Counted from the first letter of the stretch, positions 1 to 6,277 are shown. The stretch is 12,181 nucleotides of DNA from Spirulina sp. DLM2.Bin59 (GCA_007693875.1 RECT01000232.1:1-12181), one strand, 5' to 3'. The notes: generated by a model from the letters alone, not told the origin. Program-made: numbers and translations.

Positions 1-1
1 C

Positions 2-104
2 GTATTGATCGACCGGCTGCACAGCGTGGCGATCAGGGCGACGGCAGCGCGGACGCCCCACCGCGCTCTACATCGAAGGCCGTTTAACCATTACCCCCGC
101 ATAA
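2..104 (+). pseudogene. Possible 3' end of an upstream gene with an apparent frameshift
   Basis: No intact reading frame spans the left edge. One frame (from base 2) reads well up to about position 56, starting VLIDRLHSVAIRATAARTP. From about 60 a different frame reads TALYIEGRLTITPA and stops at TAA 102-104, 12 bases before cobO. Removing one base from the C run at 56-59 joins the two into one smooth peptide with GC-rich third positions throughout. This suggests the tail of a protein gene with a one-base insertion, either real decay or a sequencing error. I do not recognise the family. It may equally be non-coding, since only about 33 codons are visible. Confidence 0.25.
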
Positions 105-115
105 CCTCCATCACC

Positions 116-727
116 ATGACCGACAACCTCAGCCCTGAACAATATCAACAGAAAATGCAACGCCGCAAAGCGGTACAGGCGGAAAGGGTGGCCGCCGCTA
201 ATCAGGAGAAGGGCCTGATCATTGTCAATACCGGCAATGGGAAGGGCAAAACCACGGCGGCTTTAGGGATGGTGATGCGATCGCTGGGCCATGGCTATCG
301 GGTGGCGATCGTCCAATTTATTAAAGGGGCTTGGGAACCGGCGGAAAAAGCCGTGTTAGAGCGGTTTGGGGAGCAATTGGTATTCCGGGCTATGGGGGAG
401 GGTTTTACCTGGGAAACCCAAGACCGCGATCGCGATATTGCCAACGCCCAAACCGCTTGGGAAACCGCCCTGGAATTTATCCAAAATCCCGACTATCGCC
501 TCGTATTACTCGATGAGGTGAATATTGCCCTCAAATTGGGCTATCTCGATGTGCATACCGTCCTCGCGGGTTTGGCAACCAAACCCGCCGATTCCCATGT
601 GATCCTCACTGGCCGGGGCGCACCGCCGGAACTGATCGAGCGGGCTGATCTGGCCACGGAGATGACATTGCTGAAACATCCCTTTAAGGAGCAGGGGGTT
701 AAAGCCCAGGCTGGCATTGAGTTTTAA
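116..727 (+). CDS. cobO: Cob(I)yrinic acid a,c-diamide adenosyltransferase (CobO/BtuR/CobA family)
   Basis: This enzyme moves the 5'-deoxyadenosyl group of ATP onto the reduced cobalt of corrinoids, making adenosyl-corrinoids in cytoplasmic cobalamin (in cyanobacteria usually pseudocobalamin) synthesis and salvage. The 203-residue protein matches the family length. A basic N-terminal stretch (about 10-30) is followed by the P-loop GNGKGKTT (40-47). A Walker-B-like LVLLDEVN lies at 129-136 and the VILTGRGAP motif at 162-170. The C-terminus HPFKEQGVKAQAGIEF is diagnostic of the CobO subgroup. The frame stays open upstream to base 5, but those 37 codons lack family features, so ATG 116 is preferred; no clear Shine-Dalgarno precedes it. 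No other cobalamin gene is nearby. It converges on the DUF1997 gene. Confidence 0.95.
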   Translation: MTDNLSPEQYQQKMQRRKAVQAERVAAANQEKGLIIVNTGNGKGKTTAALGMVMRSLGHGYRVAIVQFIKGAWEPAEKAVLERFGEQLVFRAMGEGFTWETQDRDRDIANAQTAWETALEFIQNPDYRLVLLDEVNIALKLGYLDVHTVLAGLATKPADSHVILTGRGAPPELIERADLATEMTLLKHPFKEQGVKAQAGIEF

Positions 728-742
728 AAAGGATCCCCCGCT

Positions 743-757
743 GCCCCCTAAGGGGGC
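743..757. terminator. Short inverted repeat after cobO
   Basis: GCCCCCT (743-749) and AGGGGGC (751-757) are perfect inverted arms around a single A, starting 16 bases after the cobO stop. There is no T-run directly after it. In a convergent gene pair this may help end transcription on either strand, but intrinsic termination is not shown by the sequence. Confidence 0.4.
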
Positions 758-764
758 TGATGGA

Positions 765-804
765 GGGGCGAAAAATTAATTGGGGGCGAAAAATTTTTCG
801 CCCC
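765..804. repeat. Palindromic repeat, GGGGCGAAAAA/TTTTTCGCCCC type, with an extra 5' arm
   Basis: The arms GGGGCGAAAAA (783-793) and TTTTTCGCCCC (794-804) form a perfect 22-bp palindrome. A direct copy of the left arm, GGGGCGAAAAATT, sits just upstream at 765-777, so the right arm can pair with either copy. It lies between the convergent cobO and DUF1997 genes, where it could act as a bidirectional terminator. Related elements occur at 6237-6256 and 10468-10494, and a looser one at 3184-3210, so it belongs to a dispersed family. Confidence 0.7.
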
Positions 805-839
805 TACAACGATAACGGGAAAAAGTTGGGGGTGAGGGC

Positions 840-1424
840 TTAACTCGCGGGGTTTTCTGCCCCATTCAGCCACAGGGGATTAGAGCCAGTGGTTTCTTGG
901 TGGGCCCAGTGGTGGTAATCCGCCAACAGGTGAGAGAGGATCCGCCCCTTAATGCGGCCGAGAACCCCCTGCACCAAGCCCACCCCCGCCGTCTCCAGCA
1001 CCGGAACCGGAGCCAACAACAACATCGGCGGCACATCGACAGTCACCACCACATCCGCCCGCCCTTCTAAATAGGTTTGCCCCTTGCGCCTGACGGGAAT
1101 GAGGCGGCCCTTCAGTTCGAGGCTAAAGCGATCGTTAATATAATCAATGCCGCGAATTTCACAGCCCAAGGAGCGGATTGAGATCATCCCGTAACTATCC
1201 GCCTTCACCTCCAGGATCACTGTGGGCTGAAAATGGTAGAGGTTGAGGAGGTTGAGGGGATTGAGTTTGAGGCGATAGCGATCGCCCCCGAGCACTTCCA
1301 TTAATTTTGGATTGGCGATCGCATTCACCAACCGCTGAGGCTGGCGCAAATAATGATGAATCGGAATGATTTCTTCTTCAACATGGAGTGTAACCGGCTC
1401 AGACGCAGCGCAACGAATTTTCAT
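840..1424 (-). CDS. DUF1997 family protein
   Basis: A 194-residue soluble protein with no signal peptide or membrane helix. The layout resembles the DUF1997 family of cyanobacteria and plant plastids: a beta-rich body containing an IHHYLRQPQRLVNAI stretch (about 22-36), a segment ending LNPLNLLNLYHFQPTVILEVK (about 54-74), and a C-terminal LLAPVPVLETAGVGLVQGVLGRIKGRIL stretch (about 136-163) before LLADYHHWA. The biochemical role is unknown. It starts at an ATG with no strong Shine-Dalgarno. It is on the same strand as the GH57 gene, 109 bases downstream of that gene's stop, so it may be its second cistron or have its own promoter. The family assignment rests on remembered family character, not on a search. 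Confidence 0.75.
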   Translation of the reverse strand: MKIRCAASEPVTLHVEEEIIPIHHYLRQPQRLVNAIANPKLMEVLGGDRYRLKLNPLNLLNLYHFQPTVILEVKADSYGMISIRSLGCEIRGIDYINDRFSLELKGRLIPVRRKGQTYLEGRADVVVTVDVPPMLLLAPVPVLETAGVGLVQGVLGRIKGRILSHLLADYHHWAHQETTGSNPLWLNGAENPAS

Positions 1425-1533
1425 AAAACAACGGGATGAATGAGAAGCTTGGGATCACCCCTTCATCCTACGTTACATTTAGCCATCATTTGCAATATTG
1501 CCAAGATTCCCCGCCAATCCGGGGGAAGGCCCC

Positions 1534-3129
1534 CTAAACCTGATAAGCCCGATAGACCCGATAATCCAGGTTCGGGAAAATATTATCGATCTGCTCCACC
1601 TTTTCCAGCCAACCGGCATCCACCTTTTCCTGTTGCAAATCTTCATAAATTTTATTGAACCGCATCAGGTGCGATCGTGTCCGCCGCACTGCATAGGGAA
1701 CCATCGTTCCCGTCCGCATAATAAACGCCCAATCCGACGACTGCGCCAGGAGCAACTCCCGCACCGCCTGGTTCAACGCCCGGGTTTGCAACTCATCCGC
1801 CGCCTCCCGGCCGCTTAACTCGATCATCCGCTCCGCTGCCTTATGCAAATGGGGATAGATCCAGGCATTGGTTTGATTGAGCCAAAACTCATGGAACCCC
1901 TGATAACCCCAACTGGATTGGGCTGGGCGGCACACCTGTTGATGGGGTTCCAATTGCAAATATTCCGATAAATGGGTGAGGGCATAGGTGGACTGATCAA
2001 ACCAACTCTTGCGGAACAGATAATCTAAGAACCACGGCCCCTCATACCACCAATGGCCAAACAACTCCGCATCATAGGGAGACATCACCAAGGGCGGCCG
2101 CTCCATGATCCCCTCCAAATGCTGGATTTGGTTCACCCGGTTAAACATAAAATTCCCCGCGTGCTCCGCCGCCTTCTCCTTGGCCCAATAGGGATCATAA
2201 AGGGCCTTATCACTCAACCCCGCCCCCCGGTTGGTGATCTTGTGATACTTAATCCCGACATTTTTGCGCTGACCATTGGGCATCACATAGGGCTTGATAT
2301 ACTCATATTCCGATTCCCAGCCAATATCCTTATAAAATTCCCGATACTCGGGATCCCCCGGATACCCCACTTCTGAAGACCACACCTGTTGCGAAGATTC
2401 CTGATCCCGACCAAACACCGCCACGCCCGTTTCCGTAAAGATCGGCGCATAGGTGCCAAAACGGGGGCGGGGTCGGGCATAGATCACGCCATGGCCATCG
2501 GTGAGGAAATAGCGCAAGCCCGCATCGGCTAACAATCGCTCCACACCGTTGTAATAGGCACATTCCGGCAACCACATCCCCTTGGGGGGCCGGCCAAAGG
2601 TTTCTTCGTAATGATCACAGGCCACCTTAATTTGCGCCCATACCGCCTGAGGATACATTTTCATCAGGGGGAAATAGCCATGGGTGGCGCCACAGGTGAT
2701 GATATCGAGGTTATTGCTATCGAGGAAGCTTTTAAAGGCCGTGATCAGATCCCCTTGATACCCCTCCCAGGTTTGGCGCACCGTATCAAATTCTTGGACA
2801 TAATGCTCGGCCAAGTACCGCAGGTGGCCATTGTGACGATTGCGATCGACTTCCTTTTCCGCCAGTTCTTGCAACTGCCCTAAATGTTTGAGATATCGCG
2901 CCTGCAAGAGGGGATCTTGCAACATGGACACCAGGGGCGGCGTGAGGCTCATGGTCATTTTGAAATCTACGCCATCCCGCCGCAGGCCTGTGAAGATGTT
3001 CAGGAGAGGGATGTAGGTTTCTGTGATCGCCTCAAAGAGCCATTCTTCTTCGAGAACATAGTCACTCTCTGGATGGCGAACAAAGGGGAGATGAGCGTGC
3101 AAAACAAGGGCGAGGTAGCCGAGAGCCAT
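1534..3129 (-). CDS. Glycoside hydrolase family 57 protein with DUF1957 C-terminal domain (probable alpha-1,4-glucan branching enzyme)
   Basis: GH57 enzymes of this type act on alpha-1,4-glucans. Characterised relatives with the DUF1957 domain are branching enzymes that create alpha-1,6 branches in glycogen. The 531-residue protein has the family's ordered motifs: HAHLP at 11-15, GATHGYFP at 147-154, WLPECAY at 186-192 with E189 as the expected nucleophile, and SPYDAELFGHWW at 350-361 with D353 as the expected acid/base. An SSWGYQGFHEFWLN stretch (405-418) and an alpha-helical C-terminal region complete the fold. Length is normal, the catalytic pair is intact, and no signal peptide is present, so it is cytoplasmic. 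The gene is divergent from sasA. A branching role is inferred from architecture; another alpha-glucan transferase activity is possible. Confidence 0.88.
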   Translation of the reverse strand: MALGYLALVLHAHLPFVRHPESDYVLEEEWLFEAITETYIPLLNIFTGLRRDGVDFKMTMSLTPPLVSMLQDPLLQARYLKHLGQLQELAEKEVDRNRHNGHLRYLAEHYVQEFDTVRQTWEGYQGDLITAFKSFLDSNNLDIITCGATHGYFPLMKMYPQAVWAQIKVACDHYEETFGRPPKGMWLPECAYYNGVERLLADAGLRYFLTDGHGVIYARPRPRFGTYAPIFTETGVAVFGRDQESSQQVWSSEVGYPGDPEYREFYKDIGWESEYEYIKPYVMPNGQRKNVGIKYHKITNRGAGLSDKALYDPYWAKEKAAEHAGNFMFNRVNQIQHLEGIMERPPLVMSPYDAELFGHWWYEGPWFLDYLFRKSWFDQSTYALTHLSEYLQLEPHQQVCRPAQSSWGYQGFHEFWLNQTNAWIYPHLHKAAERMIELSGREAADELQTRALNQAVRELLLAQSSDWAFIMRTGTMVPYAVRRTRSHLMRFNKIYEDLQQEKVDAGWLEKVEQIDNIFPNLDYRVYRAYQV

Positions 3130-3183
3130 GGGAATTTGGGGGTTGGGTCAAAGGTTCAGCGGAAAAAGGCTGGGAATGCACCG

Positions 3184-3210
3184 CCCCTACGGATCCTTTG
3201 GGCGTAGGGG
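3184..3210. repeat. CCCCTACG/CGTAGGGG inverted repeat between GH57 gene and sasA
   Basis: CCCCTACG (3184-3191) and CGTAGGGG (3203-3210) are perfect 8-bp arms around an 11-base spacer. It lies in the spacer between the divergent GH57 gene and sasA. The CGCCCCTAC edge is shared with the palindromes at 765-804 and 6237-6256, so it is probably a degenerate member of the same dispersed family rather than a terminator. Confidence 0.5.
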
Positions 3211-3315
3211 GCTGTCACCCGGCCGGGCCTTTAGGCTATCTTCAGATTCTAAGCCGAAACGGAGATTCCCAAGCAAACTCCTCAAGGGTGAGGTTAGCGG
3301 CCAGCCTGAAGATAT

Positions 3316-3321
3316 TAAAAT
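3316..3321 (+). promoter_or_regulatory. Candidate -10 element for sasA
   Basis: TAAAAT matches five of six bases of the bacterial -10 consensus and lies in an AT-rich stretch 74 bases before the chosen sasA start. No good -35 is correctly spaced. A perfect TTGACA at 3336-3341 lies further down but lacks a convincing -10 after it. This is a weak call. Confidence 0.25.
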
Positions 3322-3379
3322 AAGATTAAGTCATCTTGACATTTTCCATCTGGGTCTTCCTAGCTCGTCCCTATTCCTC

Positions 3380-3384
3380 AAGGA
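3380..3384 (+). promoter_or_regulatory. Shine-Dalgarno AAGGA that sets the sasA start
   Basis: AAGGA ends 10 bases before GTG 3395. It is the only good ribosome-binding sequence near the point where SasA homology begins, and supports a GTG start over the more distant ATG at 3128. Confidence 0.55.
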
Positions 3385-3394
3385 TATTGTTGCT

Positions 3395-4537
3395 GTGCGA
3401 TCTTCTAATTCCCCTGAGCCAACCCCCTGTGTTACGCCTCCAGTGGAGACGGCTAACTGTCTGAAGCTCTTGCTGTTTGTGGATGAACGGGCGGCAAGCC
3501 AAGGCTATGCCCAGGAAATTCAAGCCTATTTGCAAGGGTTGCAGCAACAGCATGATCTGGCGTTAGAGGTACTGGAAATTAGCGAAAATCCTGATCTGGC
3601 GGAACATTTTCGGTTAGTGGCGGCTCCTTCCTTGGTGAAAATTTATCCGGCCCCGCGCCAAACCTTAGCGGGGGGGGATTTGGTGGCCCAGGTGAAGCGG
3701 TGGTGGCCCCAGTGGCAGCGGGATGCCAGGAGTCAGGCGGGGGATCAGGGGGAGAGCGATCGCTATTCTGTGGCGGAAATTCGGTTAGCCGAGGATCTTT
3801 TCCGTCTCAAGCGGGAAAATGCCGAACTCAATGAACAATTGCAGTTTAAGGATCAGGTGCTGGCGATGTTGGCCCATGATTTGCGCAGTCCTTTAACGGC
3901 GGCGGCGATCGCCGTCGAAACCCTCGAACTGGCCCACACCCACGAAGACCCCGAACGGGCGGCCCAATTAAAACGCCAACTTTATAAACACGCCCGCACC
4001 CAGTTCCGGGTGATGAACCGGATGATCAACGATATTCTACAGGCAGCCCAGGGCAAAAACAGTGGCTTAAATTTGCAACTCCGCAGTTTAGCCCTTCAGC
4101 CCCTCTGTGAAGATGTCCTCAACCAGTTAGGCGATCGCTTCACCGCTAAGGATTTAACCCTCGTTCGGGATATTCCCCAGGATTTACCCGTTGTTTATGC
4201 CGATGGGGAACTGATTCGCCAGGTACTGATTAATCTTCTCGAAAATGCGATCAAATACACCCCACCCCAAGGCACAATTACCCTAGCAATTCTGCACCGC
4301 ACGGCGCAAAAAGTCCAAATCAGCGTCACCGATACAGGGTTAGGGATTCCCTCGGAAAAACGGGATTTGATTTTTGAAGGGCATTTCCGCCTCAAACGGG
4401 ATGAAGCCCAAGAAGGCTTTGGCATTGGCTTGGCCCTCTGTCGGAAGGTGATCCAAGCCCACTACGGCAATATTTGGGTGGATAGCACACCCCAGAAAGG
4501 CAGTTGTTTTCAATTCACCTTGCCCGTATATCGCTAG
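3395..4537 (+). CDS. sasA: Circadian clock output sensor histidine kinase SasA
   Basis: SasA binds KaiC through a KaiB-like domain, autophosphorylates, and passes phosphate to the response regulator RpaA, linking the Kai oscillator to gene expression. With the GTG start the protein is 380 residues, close to the roughly 387 of Synechococcus elongatus SasA. A KaiB/thioredoxin-like domain (about 22-105) contains LLLFVDERAASQ and LVAAPSLVKIYP. A helical linker follows (about 125-155). The phospho-acceptor H161 sits in LAHDLRSPL. The ATPase domain has the N box NLLENAIKYTPP (280-291), DTGLGIP (313-319) and GFGIGLALC (341-349). There are no membrane segments. The open frame extends back to ATG 3128, but those 89 codons are low-complexity, cross the 3184-3210 repeat and match nothing in SasA. 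A G8 run lies at 3670-3677. Confidence 0.93.
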   Translation: MRSSNSPEPTPCVTPPVETANCLKLLLFVDERAASQGYAQEIQAYLQGLQQQHDLALEVLEISENPDLAEHFRLVAAPSLVKIYPAPRQTLAGGDLVAQVKRWWPQWQRDARSQAGDQGESDRYSVAEIRLAEDLFRLKRENAELNEQLQFKDQVLAMLAHDLRSPLTAAAIAVETLELAHTHEDPERAAQLKRQLYKHARTQFRVMNRMINDILQAAQGKNSGLNLQLRSLALQPLCEDVLNQLGDRFTAKDLTLVRDIPQDLPVVYADGELIRQVLINLLENAIKYTPPQGTITLAILHRTAQKVQISVTDTGLGIPSEKRDLIFEGHFRLKRDEAQEGFGIGLALCRKVIQAHYGNIWVDSTPQKGSCFQFTLPVYR

Positions 4538-4607
4538 GCGCACCAAGCACCACGCTTAACTGTATCGAGATCTAACTGTTATCGCTTGTCAGTAATTGCT
4601 GAAGAGA

Positions 4608-4647
4608 TCCCCTCACCCTAAATCCCTCTCCCAGAGCGGGAGAGGGA
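4608..4647. repeat. CCCTCACCC...hairpin repeat between convergent genes
   Basis: TCCCTCTCCC (4623-4632) and GGGAGAGGGA (4638-4647) form a perfect 10-bp stem with loop AGAGC, preceded by CCCCTCACCC (4609-4618). I know this type as a widespread intergenic element in bacterial genomes, including cyanobacteria. It sits between the 3' ends of sasA and the lipoprotein gene, so it may end transcription from both sides, though no clear U-run follows on either strand. Confidence 0.6.
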
Positions 4648-4711
4648 CTTTGAGGTGGTTCTACAGGATTCGCAAAAGGGCTGCAATCATGATTTTGAAT
4701 AAATCGCTAAT

Positions 4712-4837
4712 TTATTCAGCCGCAGGTTCTTCCGTTGGGGGTTCTTCAGTGGGAACCTCTTCAGCACCTCCACAAGCCGTCAAGGCTAGGGAAGAGACAG
4801 CGAGCAACAGGGCCAAAAAAGCGATAGAACGTTTCAT
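4712..4837 (-). CDS. Small lipoprotein, 41 aa, with acidic PTEEP repeat
   Basis: This short gene encodes MKRSIAFLAL, then a hydrophobic stretch to residue 18, then a lipobox L19-T20-A21-C22. That is a textbook signal-peptidase II site: two basic residues at the N-terminus, a 16-residue hydrophobic core, and cysteine followed by GG. The mature peptide would be only 20 residues, acidic and proline-rich, with the unit PTEEP twice. It would be a lipid-anchored peptide on a membrane surface. GGAGA (4848-4852) lies 10 bases before the ATG. A TATTCT at 4878-4883 on the minus strand could be its -10. It converges with sasA. Function is unknown. It could also be a small accessory lipoprotein or an entericidin-like peptide, but nothing specific supports either. 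Confidence 0.78.
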   Translation of the reverse strand: MKRSIAFLALLLAVSSLALTACGGAEEVPTEEPPTEEPAAE

Positions 4838-4886
4838 CGTTAGATATTCTCCAAACCGTTTATTATTGAGTTAAAAGAGAATAGAG

Positions 4887-4937
4887 TGAATCGGTGATTC
4901 AGTCGTTCGACAGTCCCGTGGCAACGGGCAATAACTG
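4887..4937. other. Cluster of three small hairpins
   Basis: Three inverted repeats follow each other: TGAATC/GATTCA (4887-4892, 4896-4901), GTCG/CGAC (4902-4905, 4908-4911) and CCCGT/ACGGG (4915-4919, 4924-4928). CAGT (4911-4914) and ACTG (4934-4937) can extend the last stem past a 5-base bulge. It may be a structured leader or an operator region upstream of the lipoprotein gene or the reductase. The stems are short, and no known RNA family matched from memory. Confidence 0.3.
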
Positions 4938-5004
4938 GCTCAATCGTCCCCTTGTTCTCTATCCAAAACAGATCATACTTGGACAAGCATCATCCTAGCT
5001 AATT

Positions 5005-5035
5005 TTGACAAAAATGCACCCTGGCGCTTTTAAAT
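5005..5035 (+). promoter_or_regulatory. Candidate promoter for the aldo/keto reductase (distal)
   Basis: A perfect TTGACA (5005-5010) is followed after 19 bases by TTAAAT (5030-5035), or after 18 bases by TTTAAA. The -10 match is four of six and spacing is slightly long. It would give a leader of about 110 bases. Confidence 0.3.
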
Positions 5036-5069
5036 TTTTATCCAGCTTTGCCGATGATCTCCCGAACCC

Positions 5070-5097
5070 TTGCGAAAAGATAAACATTTTGTACTAT
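5070..5097 (+). promoter_or_regulatory. Candidate promoter for the aldo/keto reductase (proximal)
   Basis: TTGCGA (5070-5075) and TACTAT (5092-5097) are spaced by 16 bases. Each matches four of six consensus positions. The -10 lies 56 bases before ATG 5154. This is as plausible as the distal pair; at most one need be real. Confidence 0.3.
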
Positions 5098-5153
5098 TTT
5101 TTCTTTAAAAACCCGAGTTCCGTTGTGGCACTGCCCAGAGGCAAGCAAAGCTG

Positions 5154-6155
5154 ATGATCCGTGATGCGATGCAAACAACCCCATTATCTCCTGGGATACT
5201 TTGGCCAGAACTGGGCTGCGGCACTTGGGCCTGGGGCAATCGCCTCCTCTGGGATTACCGGCCTGAAATGGATGAGGCGCTCCAAGCTGCGTTTAATTAT
5301 GCTGTGGGGCGGGGGGTGACGCTTTTTGATACGGGGGATTCCTATGGGACGGGGAAATTAAAGGGCCAAAGTGAGCTGTTATTGGGACGGTTTGCGCGGC
5401 AATACCCAGGGCCGAACCGGGAAAAAATTTGCATTGCCACAAAACTGGCCCCCTACCCCTGGCGGTTGACGGCGGCGGCGATGGTGAAGGCGGCGGCAGC
5501 TTCGGCGGAGCGGTTGGGGCGGCCCATTGACTTGGTGCAATTGCATTGGTCAACGGCTAATTATTTCCCTTGGCAGGAGGGGCCGCTCTTGGATGGGTTG
5601 GCGCAACTGTATCGGGAGGGATTGGTGCAGGGGGTGGGGTTATCGAATTTTGGGCCGCGGCGGTTGCAGTGGGCCTATGAGCGGTTGGGCGATCGCCATG
5701 TTCCCATCGCCTCCCTCCAAGTGCAGTATTCCCTCCTCTCCACCTATCCCGTCACAGAATTGGGGTTAAAGGAGAAGTGCGATCGCCTCGGTATCCAGTT
5801 GATCGCCTATAGCCCCCTCGCCCTGGGGTTACTCACCGGCAAATACACCCCCACCGGCCCCTATCCCTCGGGCTTGCGGGGGGTGGTCTGTCGGCAAATT
5901 TTGCCAAGCATGGAGCCGTTGCGCCAATGTTTAGCCGATTTAGCCCAGGAAAAAGGCAAAACCATCGCCCAAATTGCCCTCAATTGGTGCATCTGCAAAG
6001 GCACAATCCCGATCCCCGGCGCAAAAACCATTGCCCAAGCCCAGGAAAATGCCGGGGCCATGGGGTGGCGACTCTATGATGGGGAGGTGGCAGCTTTAGA
6101 TCAGGCTGCGGCCTTGGCAAAACCGATGGTGCAGAATATTTTTCAAAGTCGTTGA
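5154..6155 (+). CDS. Aldo/keto reductase, similar to plant chloroplast pyridoxal reductase PLR1
   Basis: A cytoplasmic NAD(P)H-dependent (beta/alpha)8-barrel oxidoreductase reducing aldehydes or ketones to alcohols. The AKR catalytic tetrad is intact: D59 (LFDTGDSYG), Y64, K97 (IATKLAPYPWR) and H131 (QLHWSTA). VGLSNFG lies at 161-167 and the cofactor-binding IPIPGAKT at 285-292. Length (333 residues) is normal. The body and tail resemble, from memory, the Arabidopsis plastid protein PLR1, with shared features such as GNxLLW, SYGTGxLxGQSExLLG, LHWSTAxY, NWCICKGT and MVQNIFQSR-like ends. Pyridoxal to pyridoxine reduction in vitamin B6 salvage is therefore the best guess, but substrate cannot be read from sequence. 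ATG 5169 (residue 6) is an alternative start. Confidence 0.88.
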   Translation: MIRDAMQTTPLSPGILWPELGCGTWAWGNRLLWDYRPEMDEALQAAFNYAVGRGVTLFDTGDSYGTGKLKGQSELLLGRFARQYPGPNREKICIATKLAPYPWRLTAAAMVKAAAASAERLGRPIDLVQLHWSTANYFPWQEGPLLDGLAQLYREGLVQGVGLSNFGPRRLQWAYERLGDRHVPIASLQVQYSLLSTYPVTELGLKEKCDRLGIQLIAYSPLALGLLTGKYTPTGPYPSGLRGVVCRQILPSMEPLRQCLADLAQEKGKTIAQIALNWCICKGTIPIPGAKTIAQAQENAGAMGWRLYDGEVAALDQAAALAKPMVQNIFQSR

Positions 6156-6159
6156 GGGT

Positions 6160-6208
6160 GGGGAATGGGGAATGGGGAATGGGGAACGGGGAACGGGGAA
6201 TGGGGAAC
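6160..6208. repeat. Heptanucleotide tandem repeat, GGGGAAT/C x 7
   Basis: Seven exact 7-base units run head to tail starting four bases after the reductase stop, in the order T, T, T, C, C, T, C at the last position. Short tandemly repeated heptamers (STRR) are a known feature of cyanobacterial genomes. Unit number is likely to vary between strains by replication slippage. No reading frame crosses it. Confidence 0.9.
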
Positions 6209-6236
6209 GGTTCAATTTTTGTTAGTTTGCACCGGA

Positions 6237-6256
6237 GGGCGAAAGGTTTTTCGCCC
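6237..6256. repeat. Palindromic repeat GGGCGAAA/TTTCGCCC
   Basis: GGGCGAAA (6237-6244) and TTTCGCCC (6249-6256) form an 8-bp stem with loop GGTT, followed by CTAC. It belongs to the same family as the palindromes at 765-804 and 10468-10494. It lies between the reductase and the small membrane protein gene, where it could end reductase transcripts. Confidence 0.7.
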
Positions 6257-6277
6257 CTACTTTCTACTTCCTACTTC
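6257..6277. repeat. CTACTTY heptamer x 3 directly before a start codon
   Basis: CTACTTT, CTACTTC and CTACTTC run head to tail, ending two bases before ATG 6280. The unit occupies the usual Shine-Dalgarno position and is pyrimidine-rich, so it provides no ribosome-binding sequence. A change in unit number would alter the leader, not the protein. Confidence 0.75.

Larger units (their letters stand above)
4838..5153. other. 316-bp divergent intergenic region
   Basis: This spacer separates the start of the minus-strand lipoprotein gene from the start of the plus-strand aldo/keto reductase. It contains three small inverted repeats (4887-4937) and two promoter-like motif pairs facing the reductase (5005-5035, 5070-5097). 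The section 5030-5115 is very AT-rich compared with the rest of the window. I see no reading frame, tRNA or known riboswitch in it. Confidence 0.6.

Noticed and set aside
3237..3314. 9-bp inverted repeat TATCTTCAG/CTGAAGATA in the sasA leader
   Set aside because: Arms are 60 bases apart and the length is within what chance gives in a window of this size. No further pairing supports it.
4596..4874. Plus-strand 92-residue reading frame after sasA
   Set aside because: It begins inside a hairpin repeat, has low-complexity composition, and is antisense to the lipoprotein gene, which has far better signals.
4888..4930. Cobalamin riboswitch suggested by GGTG and AGTCCCGTGGCAACGG
   Set aside because: The conserved B12 box (GCCACTG) and the surrounding core are absent, and the flanking genes are not cobalamin genes. 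The resemblance is superficial.
6160..6208. CRISPR-like array
   Set aside because: The 7-base units are contiguous with no spacers. This is a simple heptamer repeat, not a CRISPR.
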